DNA of 64,000 nt from Sepiola atlantica (GCA_963556195.1 OY744517.1:83667714-83731713), one strand, 5' to 3'. Positions 1-11,236 are shown, numbered from the stretch's first letter. Notes: generated by a model not told the origin, from the sequence alone. A program made the numbers and translations.

Positions 1-320
1 GAGTATTGATTTACTCCTCTCCAGGAGTTAGGCACAAGGCCAGTTTTTATCTTACTCCCACAAGTAAGATGTGACCCACGGTCGGGTCGGGAAAGTGGGG
101 TTTAAAAATTGCCTGGGCAGCCCCGTCGGCATTCCCCGGTAGGGGCGCCTCAGGCAGTAAGCAATAAACTTACTCCTCCTCAGAGAGGGGAGGCAGAGCC
201 TGGGAGGGTGGACCTCCTAGAACTGCACAGGACAGACCCATAGACCGGCGTTAATCAAGCCAAGTCTATGGGGTGCAGTATCCATCGGAACAGATATTAC
301 ACTTTGATCTTAGCCAAAAG
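1..320 (-). mobile_element. U2 snRNA-derived SINE, copy 1
   Basis: On the minus strand the element opens with the conserved 5' part of U2 snRNA (CCTTTTGGCTAAGATC, AAAGTG, then the branch-point-pairing block, here TAATATCTGTTC). A body of about 290 bp follows, rich in short inverted blocks such as GGGGAGG...CCTCCCC. The same body occurs at 13,709-14,060, 20,095-20,430 and 50,927-51,295. The 3' end lies at the window edge, so this copy may be cut there. It is not a working snRNA: only the first 40 or so U2 bases are present and the Sm site is missing. Confidence 0.85.
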
Positions 321-1350
<1,030 letters not shown>

Positions 1351-1354
1351 TTGC

Positions 1355-1405
1355 TCAAGTATACATATAAAGTATAGTTTCGTCTGTTCAAGACTCATCA
1401 GGGCG
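1355..1405 (-). ncRNA. hammerhead ribozyme-like core, orphan
   Basis: The minus strand reads CUGAUGA, stem II GUCU/AGAC around UGAAC, then GAAA. Stem III can form from ACUAUAC and GUAUACU (one C.C mismatch) around a UUUAUAU loop, followed by U17. The conserved core is complete, but the stem I strands pair poorly beyond the first base pair, so this is probably an old copy. A closed stem III would allow folding as a monomer. Confidence 0.6.
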
Positions 1406-1410
1406 GATTA

Positions 1411-2636
1411 ATGCAACAAGCACAATTAACTCCAAGATTGAAACCCCGGACATCAGTCTACCTATTGTGACAGTCCGATGTCCTATCATATGAGCTAAAA
1501 ACCCAACCGCTATAAGTGGAAAAATATACATCGCTTTTAAATCAATTTTTGTATTCATTTGTTTACATTTTTACAATAGTGAACACCTAGAGAATTCAAT
1601 GTATCAGTGTCTGATTATAAAACAGTAATGACTTTGGTTATAGTGGATCACGCATTGTGAGGAATAAGACCTCTTTACCACCCTCTTTACAAGGCAACTA
1701 AGTTATGTCAGATGCATGGTGTGAATGCAAGAGTTTTCTATGTTAGCCGGTCAAAATTCAGGAAGGGGACATTTTGTCTTCAGCACCGTCCTCTTCCGGA
1801 AGACATGAACACGGGGAACTGTCTTGCCTCAACATCGCCTGCTTGCTCAGAAGCGGTCTTTTTTCAAATCAGCCAACATAGGATCCGGACGTCCGATGAG
1901 CTTGCGTTAGACGTTGGTCATTCTGGGACAAGTAGCTTGGTAAAATAGAGGTAAGCAACGCAGAGTTCTCTGAACCTATTTAAGTTTTCGCTTTCTTCCG
2001 ATTTTCTTTGTTTTGTTTCTTAGAACATGTTTGTAAGACTGATTTATTTCCTGTATTTACAGTTTTACGGTGAGAAAAAGGTGTTATATTCAGCGTTGGC
2101 CACGTGCGCGCATAATAAATACATTCACCTGTACTACTCGTCTTCCGAGATTTTTTTTTTGCCCCAGATTGCTTGCTGTTACACATGGTATGGCATATTT
2201 CTTGTTTATTTTAGAAATTTTCCTTCTCCTTGACTTGACAACTATGTCCAGTGACCCATCAAAGTTAAGAATCCAGTCTAACTTAAGAGTTCGCTCATAG
2301 GTGAAGGGAGTAGAGATGGTTTCTTAATTTCCCCGAGAGTATTAGTGGAATAACTTTATAATAAAACTAGAACATGGGATGCCAAGCTCACAATTCATGC
2401 TGGTAATTCTTGCACCGTTTTCACTTGGAGAAGATTTTCTTTGAAAACTCATGAGTTAAGGACGCAGTATCACTCCTTGTTTTTGAACTTTAATAAAATC
2501 TGATTAATTTCTCATTTTATTATGTCATTCAATTAATATTATTGCTCTATACACTATATTGAGCTTTGTTTTTATCTTGATAGTCTACTGGCTAAAGATA
2601 TTATTGATATCTTTAAAGTATTATCTTACTCACTCT
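1411..2636. other. unassigned sequence
   Basis: No confident gene. A 78-codon ORF at 1712-1948 (plus) has mixed composition but matches no family I recognise and has no clear splice sites. The rest is AT-rich. Confidence 0.4.
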
Positions 2637-2642
2637 CTCTCT

Positions 2643-2699
<57 letters not shown>
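2630..2699. repeat. (CT)n followed by (TA)n
   Basis: A short CT run followed by about 54 bp of (TA)n. It is joined on the right to sequence containing the block GAACGCCGTTCG, probably another repeat. Confidence 0.95.
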
Positions 2700-2700
<1 letters not shown>

Positions 2701-3149
2701 CTATATGCACGATCCGAACGCCGTTCGTAAGATCACTCTTTACTGCTTGGTATCTAGCCGCCGTTCGCTATTTACATTTAAAATTCCTCTATATTTACTA
2801 ACTAATTGGCTATGGCCGATGGATAAGATCCTCGACTACGAATCAGTGGCGATTTGTGATCGGAGTTCGCGCCCACCGACCGTTGAGAATTAGTTCCTAC
2901 ACTGAAGATTGCGTTAGCATGAAACATCGATGTCTGTAGGTGATTAAAATAATTAATAAATATTTATTTATAAATATTATTGTTGTATATATATATATAT
3001 AAACTAAAATTAAAGTTTATTAAAAAAAAGAGAAAATCTGTTACCATTTTTCTTTTAAATTAATATCGAATCTTAAATATGCTTTGAAGGTATTTTGCCT
3101 CTTTTCTTATTCTTAACTCCTAATAGATGCTTACAAAAAGTATGAACTC

Positions 3150-3156
<7 letters not shown>
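2700..3156. other. unassigned sequence between (TA)n tracts
   Basis: No gene seen. It begins with a GC-richer block carrying GAACGCCGTTCG and a partial repeat GCCGCCGTTCG, possibly another (TA)n-linked repeat. The remainder is AT-rich. Confidence 0.4.

Positions 3157-3199
<43 letters not shown>
3157..3199. repeat. (TA)n microsatellite
   Basis: A pure (TA)n tract. About 60 bp downstream is CTGATGAAGC, a possible remnant hammerhead half without a matching GAAA. Confidence 0.95.
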
Positions 3200-3204
<5 letters not shown>

Positions 3205-3990
3205 GTTGGATACATTGTAATTTTTTAGTCTGACTGCAGAATTTTATACACTGATGAAGCATCCTCCTGAATATCAGTTATATTTTGTTAATAATGAAAA
3301 TATATGTTCCTGAAATAGGCAGAAACAATTGTTTGTAAATAAAGTGGTTTTGAAGGAAATATGGAATGTTTCTCTGAATAACTAAGGTTTACATGATGTC
3401 AAGAGCTCTAGTTGTACACTATTGAGCTACAGCTACAACATAAACCTGTGTGTAAACTTTATATAAATTCTCTCTCTCTTTCTCTCATATATATATATAT
3501 ATATATAGATATATATATATATTGGAAATAAGTAAACCTATGGGTACATATCCGTAGAGAGAAGAGAGAAAACTACTTTCAAATTGGTCAGCTGATTGCA
3601 TAGGCGATGAGGAATGAGGTTCCTTGGGATGCAAAGGTCCACAATTTGGGGTATCAGCAGCAGAACGCGATCTGCGAGGAGATCAGACCAAATGATGACA
3701 TGAGTGAAATGGCGCAAAGAAAATTACTTGTCTAATAAAAAAGAATAATGCGTCGAGCAGAGAAAAAAGGTGCAGCACCGACACCGCTGAGAGTAATTTA
3801 TTGTCTTTATTTAGGAAGAGTGTGTGTGTGGGGGGCGGTGGTAGCATGTTTTATTACAGCTTTTGTATTCGACTTATTTGACTTTTTGTTTTATTTTATT
3901 GATTTTGCTTTTTGTCTTCTCATTGCAGACTTTATTTTTGGAAGAATTTGATGTCATCGATTGATTTTGGTAATTGTGCAATTATGTGAA
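3200..3990. other. unassigned sequence
   Basis: Contains a short interrupted (TA)n at 3486-3523 and a TG-rich stretch near 3820. A good-looking splice acceptor (pyrimidine tract then CATTGCAG) ends at 3928, but no supported exon follows. Confidence 0.4.
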
Positions 3991-4039
3991 TGCCGTGAGA
4001 AGTACAGCAGAAAGTGGTTGCCAATGGCGATTTTTGACA

Positions 4040-4290
4040 AAAGGTGAAGAAAAAGAGAACAAAGGTTATGAAAGAAAGAGCGAGGCAATAAAAGAAAGAG
4101 AGGATAAAGGAAAAAAAGAAAGAAAAGATAACTAAGAAGAACGGAAAGGGGTGAAAGGAGAGCGAGAGATGAGGGGAGAAAGTCTGAATTCTTGTGGGAG
4201 TGAGGTTGTGTTAATGGTAAAACAAACAAAAAAAGTGTCTTGGCTCTCCTTATGATACAGGAAAGAATTATAGAAAAGTTGAGCAGATAG
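4040..4290. repeat. purine-rich low-complexity tract
   Basis: Irregular GA/GAAA-rich sequence. The leucine/serine-rich minus-strand ORFs across it are compositional. Confidence 0.8.
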
Positions 4291-4618
4291 AGAGCGAAAC
4301 AGAAAATGGTAATTCAACAACACACCACTATGGAAGATAATAGCATTTTTCTCATGCCAAACAGCGCTAATTCATTGGGGTCTCTCTACGTCAGTTCATA
4401 TCTCATCATCGTCAGGAGATGTAAGATCTAGTTGTTTGCTTAACAATAATTGCATTTAAAAAAATAAAGTCTGCCCCACCCTCCAATGCATCATCTTTTC
4501 AACTCCATTATTAACTTGGGCAGCTTACATAAATATATGTAAAGGCTATGTTAAGGTGAGTTTGTCTTGGTAGTTGAGTAATATAAACAAAATCATACGC
4601 GCGTTCCAGTGTGAACCT

Positions 4619-4835
4619 CATGACTATAATATTTAAAAAACATCACCGTTGGAACAACACACGGCTGCTTCTAGTGACAACATGTCACGTAAAAAGGAAA
4701 AGAGAAAAAAGTGTTTCTTCCTGATGAGGACGTATAAACGTCGAAACTTAGTTGACTTTAAATGAATAAATACATTTATTTAAAAATAAAATCTGCATTG
4801 ATTTTGATTCTAAGTGTTTCAAATTTTCAAATTAC
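4619..4835 (+). mobile_element. hammerhead-bearing repeat E, copy 1
   Basis: A repeat of about 215 bp that recurs at 5209-5425 in the same orientation at roughly 80-85% similarity. Shared blocks include AACAACACACGGCT, AACATGTCA, GTTGACTTTAAAT and AAATCTGCATTG. The two copies flank a LINE reverse-transcriptase tail, giving an LTR-like layout. This copy keeps the complete ribozyme core at 4711-4760. Confidence 0.75.
4711..4760 (+). ncRNA. hammerhead ribozyme core (repeat E)
   Basis: CUGAUGA at 4721, one extra G, stem II GACGU/ACGUC around AUAA, then GAAA. Stem III would be ACU.U.AGU, self-complementary with a central U.U, which favours dimer formation; H17 would be U. Stem I pairing beyond two base pairs is weak. 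The copy at 5209-5425 has lost the core (CCGAUGA, and ACAAC for GAAAC). Confidence 0.6.
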
Positions 4836-4869
4836 ACAATCCTTCTAGACTAAGGAACTATTTCTAATT

Positions 4870-5180
4870 GATACACGCAATTGATACGTTGGATGTGTAA
4901 TGTAAGTCTTAAAGACAGGTTCAGAGCTGATGAACTCAGACGAAGGTTAAATCTGGACAGTATAGGAAGATGTGTGCAGAACAGGAGGCTTCGATGGTAT
5001 GGGCATGCTGAAAGAATAGATGAGAGTTCTTGGGTTAGTAGGTGTAGAACAGTTGAGGTAGCAGGGTCAGCCCACAGGGGAAGGCCAAGGAAAACATGGG
5101 AGGAAGTGATAAGGATAGACTTGTGAGAAAGAGGGATAAATAAAGACCTGGTCAAAGATAGGTTAGTTTCGTAGTGAATT
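4870..5180 (+). pseudogene. LINE reverse transcriptase C-terminal fragment
   Basis: Translation gives the usual tail of a non-LTR retrotransposon polyprotein: a region like MIRWMC.VSLKDR, then LRWYGHAERID, then AHRGRPRKTWEEV. These are landmarks of the segment after the RT domain in many animal LINEs. Only about 80-90 codons remain. There is no RT catalytic domain here, and stops follow at 5127 and later. It lies exactly between the two copies of repeat E. Confidence 0.8.
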
Positions 5181-5208
5181 TCAAAAAGCTGTCCAACACA
5201 TGCCAACA

Positions 5209-5425
5209 TATAAAATGACTACAGCATTTCAAAAACATCACTGTTGAAACAACACACGGCTTCTTCTAGTGTCAACATGTCATGTAAAAAGAAAAAGTGA
5301 AAAAATGTTTTTATTCCCGATGAGGACATATAAACGTCACAACTTAGTTGACTTTAAATAAATAAATAGATTTATTTTTTTCAAAATAAATCTGCATTGT
5401 TTTGGATTCTAACAGTTTCAAATTT
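5209..5425 (+). mobile_element. hammerhead-bearing repeat E, copy 2 (decayed)
   Basis: Direct repeat of 4619-4835. The ribozyme core is mutated at C3-U4 and at the GAAA element, so it should be inactive. Confidence 0.7.
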
Positions 5426-5651
5426 TAAAATCATTACATTCAGGATCTGAAAAAAAAAGTGTAAAATCATATGATTGTAGTAAGAGTTACTGTTTTAATA
5501 GAAGTAGAAATTAAATGAAATTATCAAATGTTAGAAAGAAGTAAATGCATCAGCTAGAGAATAATGCTCCCAAAGGGTTCTCTGATCTCACGTATGTTTT
5601 GTATATGTTATGGCAAAAAAAAGAATGTATGGTTAGTTGAGGTGACAATGA
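5426..5651. other. unassigned AT-rich sequence
   Basis: Nothing recognised. Confidence 0.5.
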
Positions 5652-5659
5652 TTCTAGCC

Positions 5660-6275
5660 CACGGGCGGGCAACCTCCGGCCCGCGGGCCACATCCGGCCC
5701 GCGAAGGCTTAGCGTCCGGCCCGCCACCCTGCTATGCTTTATTATTGTAATCCGGTCCGCGGACATCCCAGTAAAACTCATATCATTTTGTGACATAGAC
5801 GTAAAAGTAGGTTTCAATTACGATTTACAGTGGCATAAAAATGTATAAATATCAGCGAGCGATGATGCATGTATATTTCATTTTTCTTTAATTATTAATT
5901 TCAAATCCTTGGCCTGAGATAAAAATAGAAAAAGAGAAAGAGAGAGGCAAAGAGGAACCGAGAGCTGAGGAAAGGGCATGAAACATAGAACCTATGTGAG
6001 GTGTGTCAAAACGAATGCTGGATCAACTTGCTACTTCCCCCGTCATTATTTTTTATGATTCCAAAATGACTTTTTGTCGGCGCCTTTTATAACATCACAT
6101 ACAGAAGTCTCTTGATAAAAAATATCAGATTTGTAGAGTGTTAAATGCAATTTTTGTACAATTTATTAATGTAAACAAAACATAGTAATTCTGAAATTTC
6201 GTTTTTCACTCCGGCCCGCGATCTCCTTCCAAAAGTCTCATCTGGCCTTCACTCTGAAATGGTTACCCGCCCCTG
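5660..6275. mobile_element. hAT-type MITE with intact target duplication
   Basis: A 616-bp non-coding element. Its ends are short terminal inverted repeats, CACGGGCGGGCAACC on the left and GGTTACCCGCCCCTG on the right. It is bounded by an identical 8-bp duplication, TTCTAGCC, at 5652-5659 and 6276-6283. The subterminal text is rich in CGGCCCGC. An 8-bp duplication with C(A/C)-G-rich termini fits the hAT superfamily, and no transposase is present. The intact duplication suggests a comparatively recent insertion mobilised in trans. Confidence 0.85.
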
Positions 6276-6283
6276 TTCTAGCC

Positions 6284-6913
6284 TGACAACTTGTAACAAA
6301 GGTTGATTCGATGACTTTAAAGAAGTTTTCATTTCATTTTCTTTAAAACTTTTTAAGGTGATCGAAATCAGGTTTGTTTAAATTTAATTTTAAGAATTTA
6401 AAATCACTGTATTATTCGATGAAAAATGATTGTTGAAAATTTATGTGAAGTGATTATTAACAGACATATTATAAATTGGTTTGAAGTATCTGTAGGGGTA
6501 CACCAATGTTGTCCCTTATTTCCTGCTCTCTTCAACGTTTACTTAGAAGTTGTGATGAAAGAACGGAAATAACGCCACACTCATTGCCTTTTTCTTTGAT
6601 AAGTTGACATTCTCTTGCGAAAAATGGTGGATGAAAGTGAATCCAGGCAAATGCAAAATCATTTCCTCCTCTGGCAAATATATCTCAATAGACAACAAAA
6701 CAGTTAAAAAAAACCCGAAGATTTTGTGTTTATTGACTTAATGGTTCCAGTATTTTTATTTGATATTAGTAGAATTATAGCAATAGAAACTTGTGCATTT
6801 GAACGTGTAAAAGAAAAGATATGGAGCAGGAAGGATGTATCACCACCTCTGATAGTCCCTATTGGTGTATATGTAAGTGAAAACATGGACAGAGAATGAG
6901 AGCAAGCTCAATG
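6284..6913. other. unassigned sequence
   Basis: A short stretch at about 6480-6720 reads like LINE RT text (a GVHQCC.LFPALFNVYLE-like piece), interrupted by stops. It is too short to classify. Confidence 0.35.
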
Positions 6914-7473
6914 TGTTGGATAATGGCCCTATGGGAATGGACGTATCTGTTGGAAATCGTTGGTTTGACGTGCGCAAATTAACATGGGGTGGACCGGCAG
7001 TCGAGTGCAGAATGGGGCTTGTTCTCACAGTCAGAAATCACAGACGTGACAGGTTCACAGTGTGACGAGACCCCAGATCAAGGGTCAGTGTGCACCTGCG
7101 AGAGGCTGTGATGTCACGGGCCCTTGTGTGGGAAACAGAGCGATCTGTGACGTCACTCGTTCTTCGTGAGAAGCGAGTTTCGCCAGTCTGGGTTTTGGAG
7201 GCAAACCGATGAGATGTGATTCTTAAAATGTAATTGACAACAGATAAGGGAAATATTTCCCTAAGAAAATACAAGCGAGAGATATCCTTTATCCCCCCTC
7301 TCTATGAATGGTTAAGAAAATAATTGTTAACTAACTACGATAAAGTAGTGATTGCTCTCTCTATCTCTCTCGACGTAGTGAATGACTGCCAGTTGATATA
7401 AGAACCGCTTGTAATAAAAAGAATTGAAGGAAGGAAGAAAGAATTCATCCACTAGACGACACGACCCTCTACA
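6914..7473 (+). mobile_element. probable LTR of a Gypsy/BEL-type retrotransposon
   Basis: The stretch begins TGTTGGATAATG and ends ...CTCTACA, directly followed by TGGCGAGGGAG, which is typical of a tRNA primer-binding site after a 5' LTR. Inside are a perfect CRE palindrome TGACGTCA (7148-7155), a second CRE-like TGATGTCAC, a TATA-like GATATAAGAA near 7400 and an AATAAA signal near 7414. It is more GC-rich than its flanks. No gag or pol follows and no second LTR is visible, so the boundaries are inferred. Confidence 0.5.
7148..7155. promoter_or_regulatory. consensus cAMP response element
   Basis: Perfect TGACGTCA palindrome inside the probable LTR. This is the consensus site for CREB/ATF factors; function here is inferred only. 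Confidence 0.45.
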
Positions 7474-7770
7474 TGGCGAGGGAGAAATTTAAGGTATGCA
7501 AACAATATATGAACTATGTGATTTATGATGTTTTAAAAATGACGAGTATTAAATGTGAACTGCCACGGCCCTTTCAGGGACGAGTATACGAAACGAGTAA
7601 AGCTACATCCTGTAGTAGGAATAGACACGAAATGCGTACTGCCGCGGTCCATGTAGGAGTAGGGCTATGCAACAAATGTATTTGAAATTAAATGTTTTAG
7701 AACTACCTTGAAGTAACTTTGTGAGATAGACAAAGAAATGCAAATATCAGAAAGAGGATTAATATTAACT
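7474..7770. other. primer-binding site and unassigned sequence
   Basis: Begins with the putative primer-binding site TGGCGAGGGAG. A 70-codon ORF (7473-7685) has no recognised domain. Confidence 0.35.
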
Positions 7771-8390
7771 AGCGGAACCCGTGTAAATTACACGAAATGC
7801 TGTTTTCAATACGGGTCCTAATGTAACAAAGCACCCTCTATTTGTTAGTAAGTTACGCTTGCTTTATTATGAGCCACCCCCTTCTAGATAAAACTGAAAT
7901 AATTGTTTGAAATAGTAACTCGTGTACGATGGACACTGCGCATATCTACTAAAAAAGGTTGATATGCCATCCGTTCAAAAAAAAAGACAACAAAATAATA
8001 CTGGCCGATACCCTACTTTTTAAGCAGTCAACGTAATTAAATAGACAATGCCATTAAAAACGCCAACATAAAAACAAAAAATAGTTTTAAGTTTTAAGCA
8101 ACACAAAAAAGTAGTTTTTAACCAGGTAATAAAAAAATGTATTATTTCTTCCTCTTCCCCTCGAAATGTAGAATAAAAATCTTAGAGGTTGGTTGGGATC
8201 GAACTATAAACCAGTCGGGCCGAAGTAAAAAGGACTTACTCGCTAACCATTGCGCCAGAGGGATAAACATATGAATATACCTAAACGCAGGCTAGTTGAA
8301 TGTTTTTCAAAATTTAGGTGCAGCACGCATGCGCAGAGCTTTTGCCGGAAGCGTGACACACGAACACACACGCTATCGTATTAATATATA
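7771..8390. repeat. dispersed repeat with CCCGTGTNNNTTNC-type head
   Basis: Starts CTAGCGGAACCCGTG, a motif resembling 15,858 onward and 18,150 onward (CTAGCAGGAACGGTG, GCATTGCCCGGGAAAA). It contains the tRNA-like block at 8187-8263. The family is not named; it is probably a composite SINE or MITE. Confidence 0.4.
8187..8263 (-). repeat. tRNA-like SINE head
   Basis: The minus strand carries an A-box-like TGGCGCAATGGTTAGCG and a B-box GTTCGATCCC about 45 bases apart. An anticodon-like stem AGUAA/UUACU encloses the loop GUCCUUU (CCU anticodon position). The T stem does not pair and there is no acceptor stem, so it is a tRNA-derived SINE head and not a functional tRNA. Confidence 0.5.
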
Positions 8391-8424
8391 GATTAACAGA
8401 TCAATCAACAACGTTATTTGAAAA

Positions 8425-8660
8425 AAGAGATTAACATAGTTTGGACATTTTCCTGGCTACCGGACTCCATGTAAATAAATCATATAAAGAAAATTTCATT
8501 CAAGAAAGATCAAGCGAACGACCACCAAAGAGATGGGTGGATCAGATAAGAGTTGAGCCTGGTATGACAACTGAAAAACTGGCCCAAGATCGCGATAAAT
8601 GGCAGAATTTTGATCTCAAGCATGTAGCGAATCTTGGTGGAGTATAGACATAAGTCAAGT
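8425..8660 (+). pseudogene. LINE polyprotein C-terminal tail
   Basis: The 68-codon ORF contains SSERPPKRWVDQIR, then EKLAQDRDKWQ, the usual end of RTE/BovB- or CR1-like LINE proteins (R-RGRPxxRW-D-I...LAxDRxxWR). In a second frame just upstream, FGHFPGYR resembles the preceding WFGHVxR motif, so there is at least one frameshift. Only the 3' end is present. Confidence 0.65.
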
Positions 8661-8919
8661 GATTTGCTCTCCTACATTAATTTGGGTTTATATTAGCCAT
8701 GCAGACATCACATGATCTTGGTGGACCAATTAGATAATTAGGATAGGTTTATTTAGCCAGGAAAAATGTCCAAAGTTTTGACCATCATGATTTATCTCTT
8801 AACTTTCGCATTCCAATCATCACTTATTTTATTTGGCACCAAAAAAGAATGAGACTATAGAAATACAGATTTCCCTTTCTTTTTAAATTTTTACATTTTA
8901 TTTTTGTTGCGTTAAGCAT

Positions 8920-9105
8920 GTCACAAGATCATCTAAGTATTTTTGGGGGAAAAGTAGGTTCGAGTGTTTTATCCTACGTTGAGTCATACCAAATACTAAA
9001 AAAATAGTACTTGATGCTTCCTTGCAAAACACCCGTGGATCAATCCAGGGGAATGAGTAGCCAATGTAAAAGGTAGCCTTCAGGTCGCACTCGACTATGA
9101 TCTAT
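8920..9105 (+). repeat. tRNA-derived SINE, family S, copy 1
   Basis: Has a B-box-like GGTTCGAGTGTTTTATCC, then GTCATACCAAATACTAAA, CTTGATGCTTCCTT and CACTCGACTATGATC. The same ordered blocks occur at 42,970-43,235. The A-box region is eroded. Confidence 0.55.
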
Positions 9106-9109
9106 CCAT

Positions 9110-9400
9110 TTATTTTATTTATTAGGAGAGAAAAGTATAGAAAAAAAAATTGAAAACAGGAAAGAGTAAGTACATACAAATAGTGAGTCGGGAGAGAGAG
9201 AAGAGGGATAGAAACGAGAGGAAAAAGAAAAAGTAGAGATATACAATTAAGACAAAGACAAAAAAAAAGGAAGAAAGAAAAGGAAGAAAGTGAGAGAGAG
9301 AAAAAATGAGGATTGCAAGTGAGTGGGTTGGAAAAAAAAGAAAAAGGTATCAAAGCGAAAAAGGAAGAGATAAAGAGAAAGAAATATAGAAAACTTAAAA
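9110..9400. repeat. purine-rich low-complexity tract
   Basis: GA/GAAA-rich tract. The minus-strand Phe/Leu/Ser ORF is compositional. Confidence 0.8.
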
Positions 9401-10703
9401 AAACATGAATTAGACGTAAGACGGAAAATGTAAGAAAATATAAGAAAATTGAAAAAGTGAAAAGAGGAAAAATTTGACTATTGCTATAATGCAGATTTGG
9501 TGTGTCATCATTTTTATTATTGTTAAAGGAATGTTATAAAGTACAAAAATAAAGAGAACGAAATTGTCTGGTCTTCCTATTAAAAAAAAAACGCACAAAA
9601 AAATTTGACATCTCACGGCACTTACTAGCTCAACTAAACGATTGCTAAATTATTTTTTCACCTTGTATCTTTTCTATCCTTAATATTTGTTGGAGTTTTC
9701 CGTATTATTTTATCTGTTAATTCTGATATTCGGGTTACAAGAAGGAATATGATGTTAGATAACACTGATAATTATATGAAACTATTCCGGTACATAAATA
9801 CAATCACTAGTATTATTTAACACTATGTTAACTTTTTTAATGGGATCCATAGTCGTATGAACCTCAAAAGATTAAAAATCACTGTCATAGAAGGTTCCAA
9901 ACAGGATTTCTGTATTAAATGGTACCATGTGACCAAACATTAACTTCAAAAGTTAAATGCGTTCAGAAAATTTCGGGTTATAATTTTGGAAAAAAAAAAC
10001 CCCCCCAAAAAAACCAACAGATTATACAACAGGAAAACAGATTATACGAAACACAAAAACAAATAAAGAATAAACAAACGACTATTTTGAACAGATGAGG
10101 TAGAGTAATGAAGAGGAAGAAGAGAAAAAAAGTTGAAAGTCCAAATTATTAGTCAATGTCTAAAAGCAAAAAGATGATGATAATTAATATGCCAAGCTAA
10201 CATAATGGAGGAAGGTACCTTGGAGATCACTTATATTGACTATGAATGAACCGTAACAAAAATACCAGAACTAAACAGCCAATCATCAGGGAATGGCCCG
10301 ACCTTTCTCTTGAAATGCAATGGAAATTACTGCTTAGAGGTTGTATGTGGGGGTGGGGGGGATCACGTTTCTATTCTGGGCTGTGTCTTTTTAGCCAAAC
10401 AGTTTAAGGCTAGTGAACATGACAAACAGAACATAAAGAATGAATAAAAATTATGGAAAATTTCTTTTGAGAAAAATTTGCATTTTGGTCACCAATAGAA
10501 TTCGAAATCAGTAAAAGAAATTATCTGACATTAAAGAATAGAATACTAACATAGATATGTATGTTCAAGAGTAGAAAAGAGAAAACACTCTAAAATATAA
10601 TATTAACAAGACTTTAAAAAGATTCTTACATAAAGAGTAGTCATGAATTGACTCTCTTGTAGTAATGTCCTAACGAACTAATTAGACCACAATTTCGACA
10701 TGA

Positions 10704-10706
<3 letters not shown>
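9401..10706. other. unassigned AT-rich sequence
   Basis: No gene seen. 10,280-10,340 (a block like GGAATGGCCCGACCTTTCTC) resembles 20,810-20,880, so part of it is a dispersed repeat. Confidence 0.4.

Positions 10707-10741
<35 letters not shown>
10706..10741. repeat. (TA)n at the left edge of a foldback
   Basis: Pure (TA)n bordering the foldback. Confidence 0.95.
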
Positions 10742-10743
<2 letters not shown>

Positions 10744-10818
10744 GAAGAGAAGGATGAAGGTAATCCGACTTGATGAGAAAATGAAAAAGGAAAACCCAAA
10801 AATGGATGTTTTTTATGT

Positions 10819-10869
10819 GTACATCAACGTTTCGTCTTTATTTATAAGACTTCATCAGGATGATAATAT
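10819..10869 (-). ncRNA. hammerhead ribozyme core (family A, left arm)
   Basis: AUCAUC, CUGAUGA, extra A, stem II GUCUU/AAGAC with loop AUAAAUA, GAAA, ACGU, U, GAUG. Position 7 is U here but G or A in other copies, as allowed by the hammerhead consensus. Confidence 0.65.
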
Positions 10870-11096
10870 AGAGAAAAATGTCATGCAAGTACAAACACAT
10901 GTAGGGTTGACATATTGGGAAAAAGGGAAGAAAATAATGGCCACTACTGGGTGGACGTCCGTACTTGGTGAGGAGTGAAACATTTTTCACTCCTCACCAA
11001 GTACGGACGTCCACCCAGTAGTGGCCATTATTTTCTTCCCTTTTTCCCAATATGTCAACCCTACATGTGTTTGTACTTGCATGACATTTTTCTCTA

Positions 11097-11145
11097 TATT
11101 ATCATCCTGATGAAGTCTTATAAATAAAGACGAAACGTTGATGTA
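11097..11145 (+). ncRNA. hammerhead ribozyme core (family A, right arm)
   Basis: Mirror of the left-arm core with the same stems. Stem I is AUC(A/U).../GAUG (four pairs) and stem III is the palindrome ACGU, which can pair only between two molecules. Confidence 0.65.
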
Positions 11146-11186
11146 CACATAAAAAACATCCATTTTTGGGTTTTCCTTTTCCATTT

Positions 11187-11189
<3 letters not shown>

Positions 11190-11236
<47 letters not shown>
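11190..11236. repeat. (TA)n microsatellite
   Basis: Separates the family A foldback from the next hammerhead repeat. Confidence 0.95.

Larger units (their letters stand above)
10742..11189. mobile_element. family A foldback: two inverted copies, near-zero spacer
   Basis: The left arm (10,742-10,980) and right arm (10,985-11,189) are inverted complements with only about 4 bp between them (GTGAAA-cat-TTTCAC). The right arm lacks the last 35 bp or so that the left arm has (CTTCATCCTTC-type end). Each arm holds a full hammerhead core pointing outward to the (TA)n tract, so transcription from either side would make a ribozyme RNA with a long hairpin. The arms look nearly identical, so a sequencing or assembly foldback artefact must be considered; the unequal arm length argues against a simple one. 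Confidence 0.8.

Noticed and set aside
3236..3290. CTGATGAAGCATCC next to (TA)n as a hammerhead
   Set aside because: No matching stem II 3' strand or GAAAC; at best a ruined copy.
3910..3960. Terminal exon after CATTGCAG
   Set aside because: Only about 11 codons to a stop, with no further support.
8187..8263. Functional tRNA-Arg
   Set aside because: A- and B-boxes and an anticodon-like loop exist, but the T stem and acceptor stem do not pair and there is no terminator.
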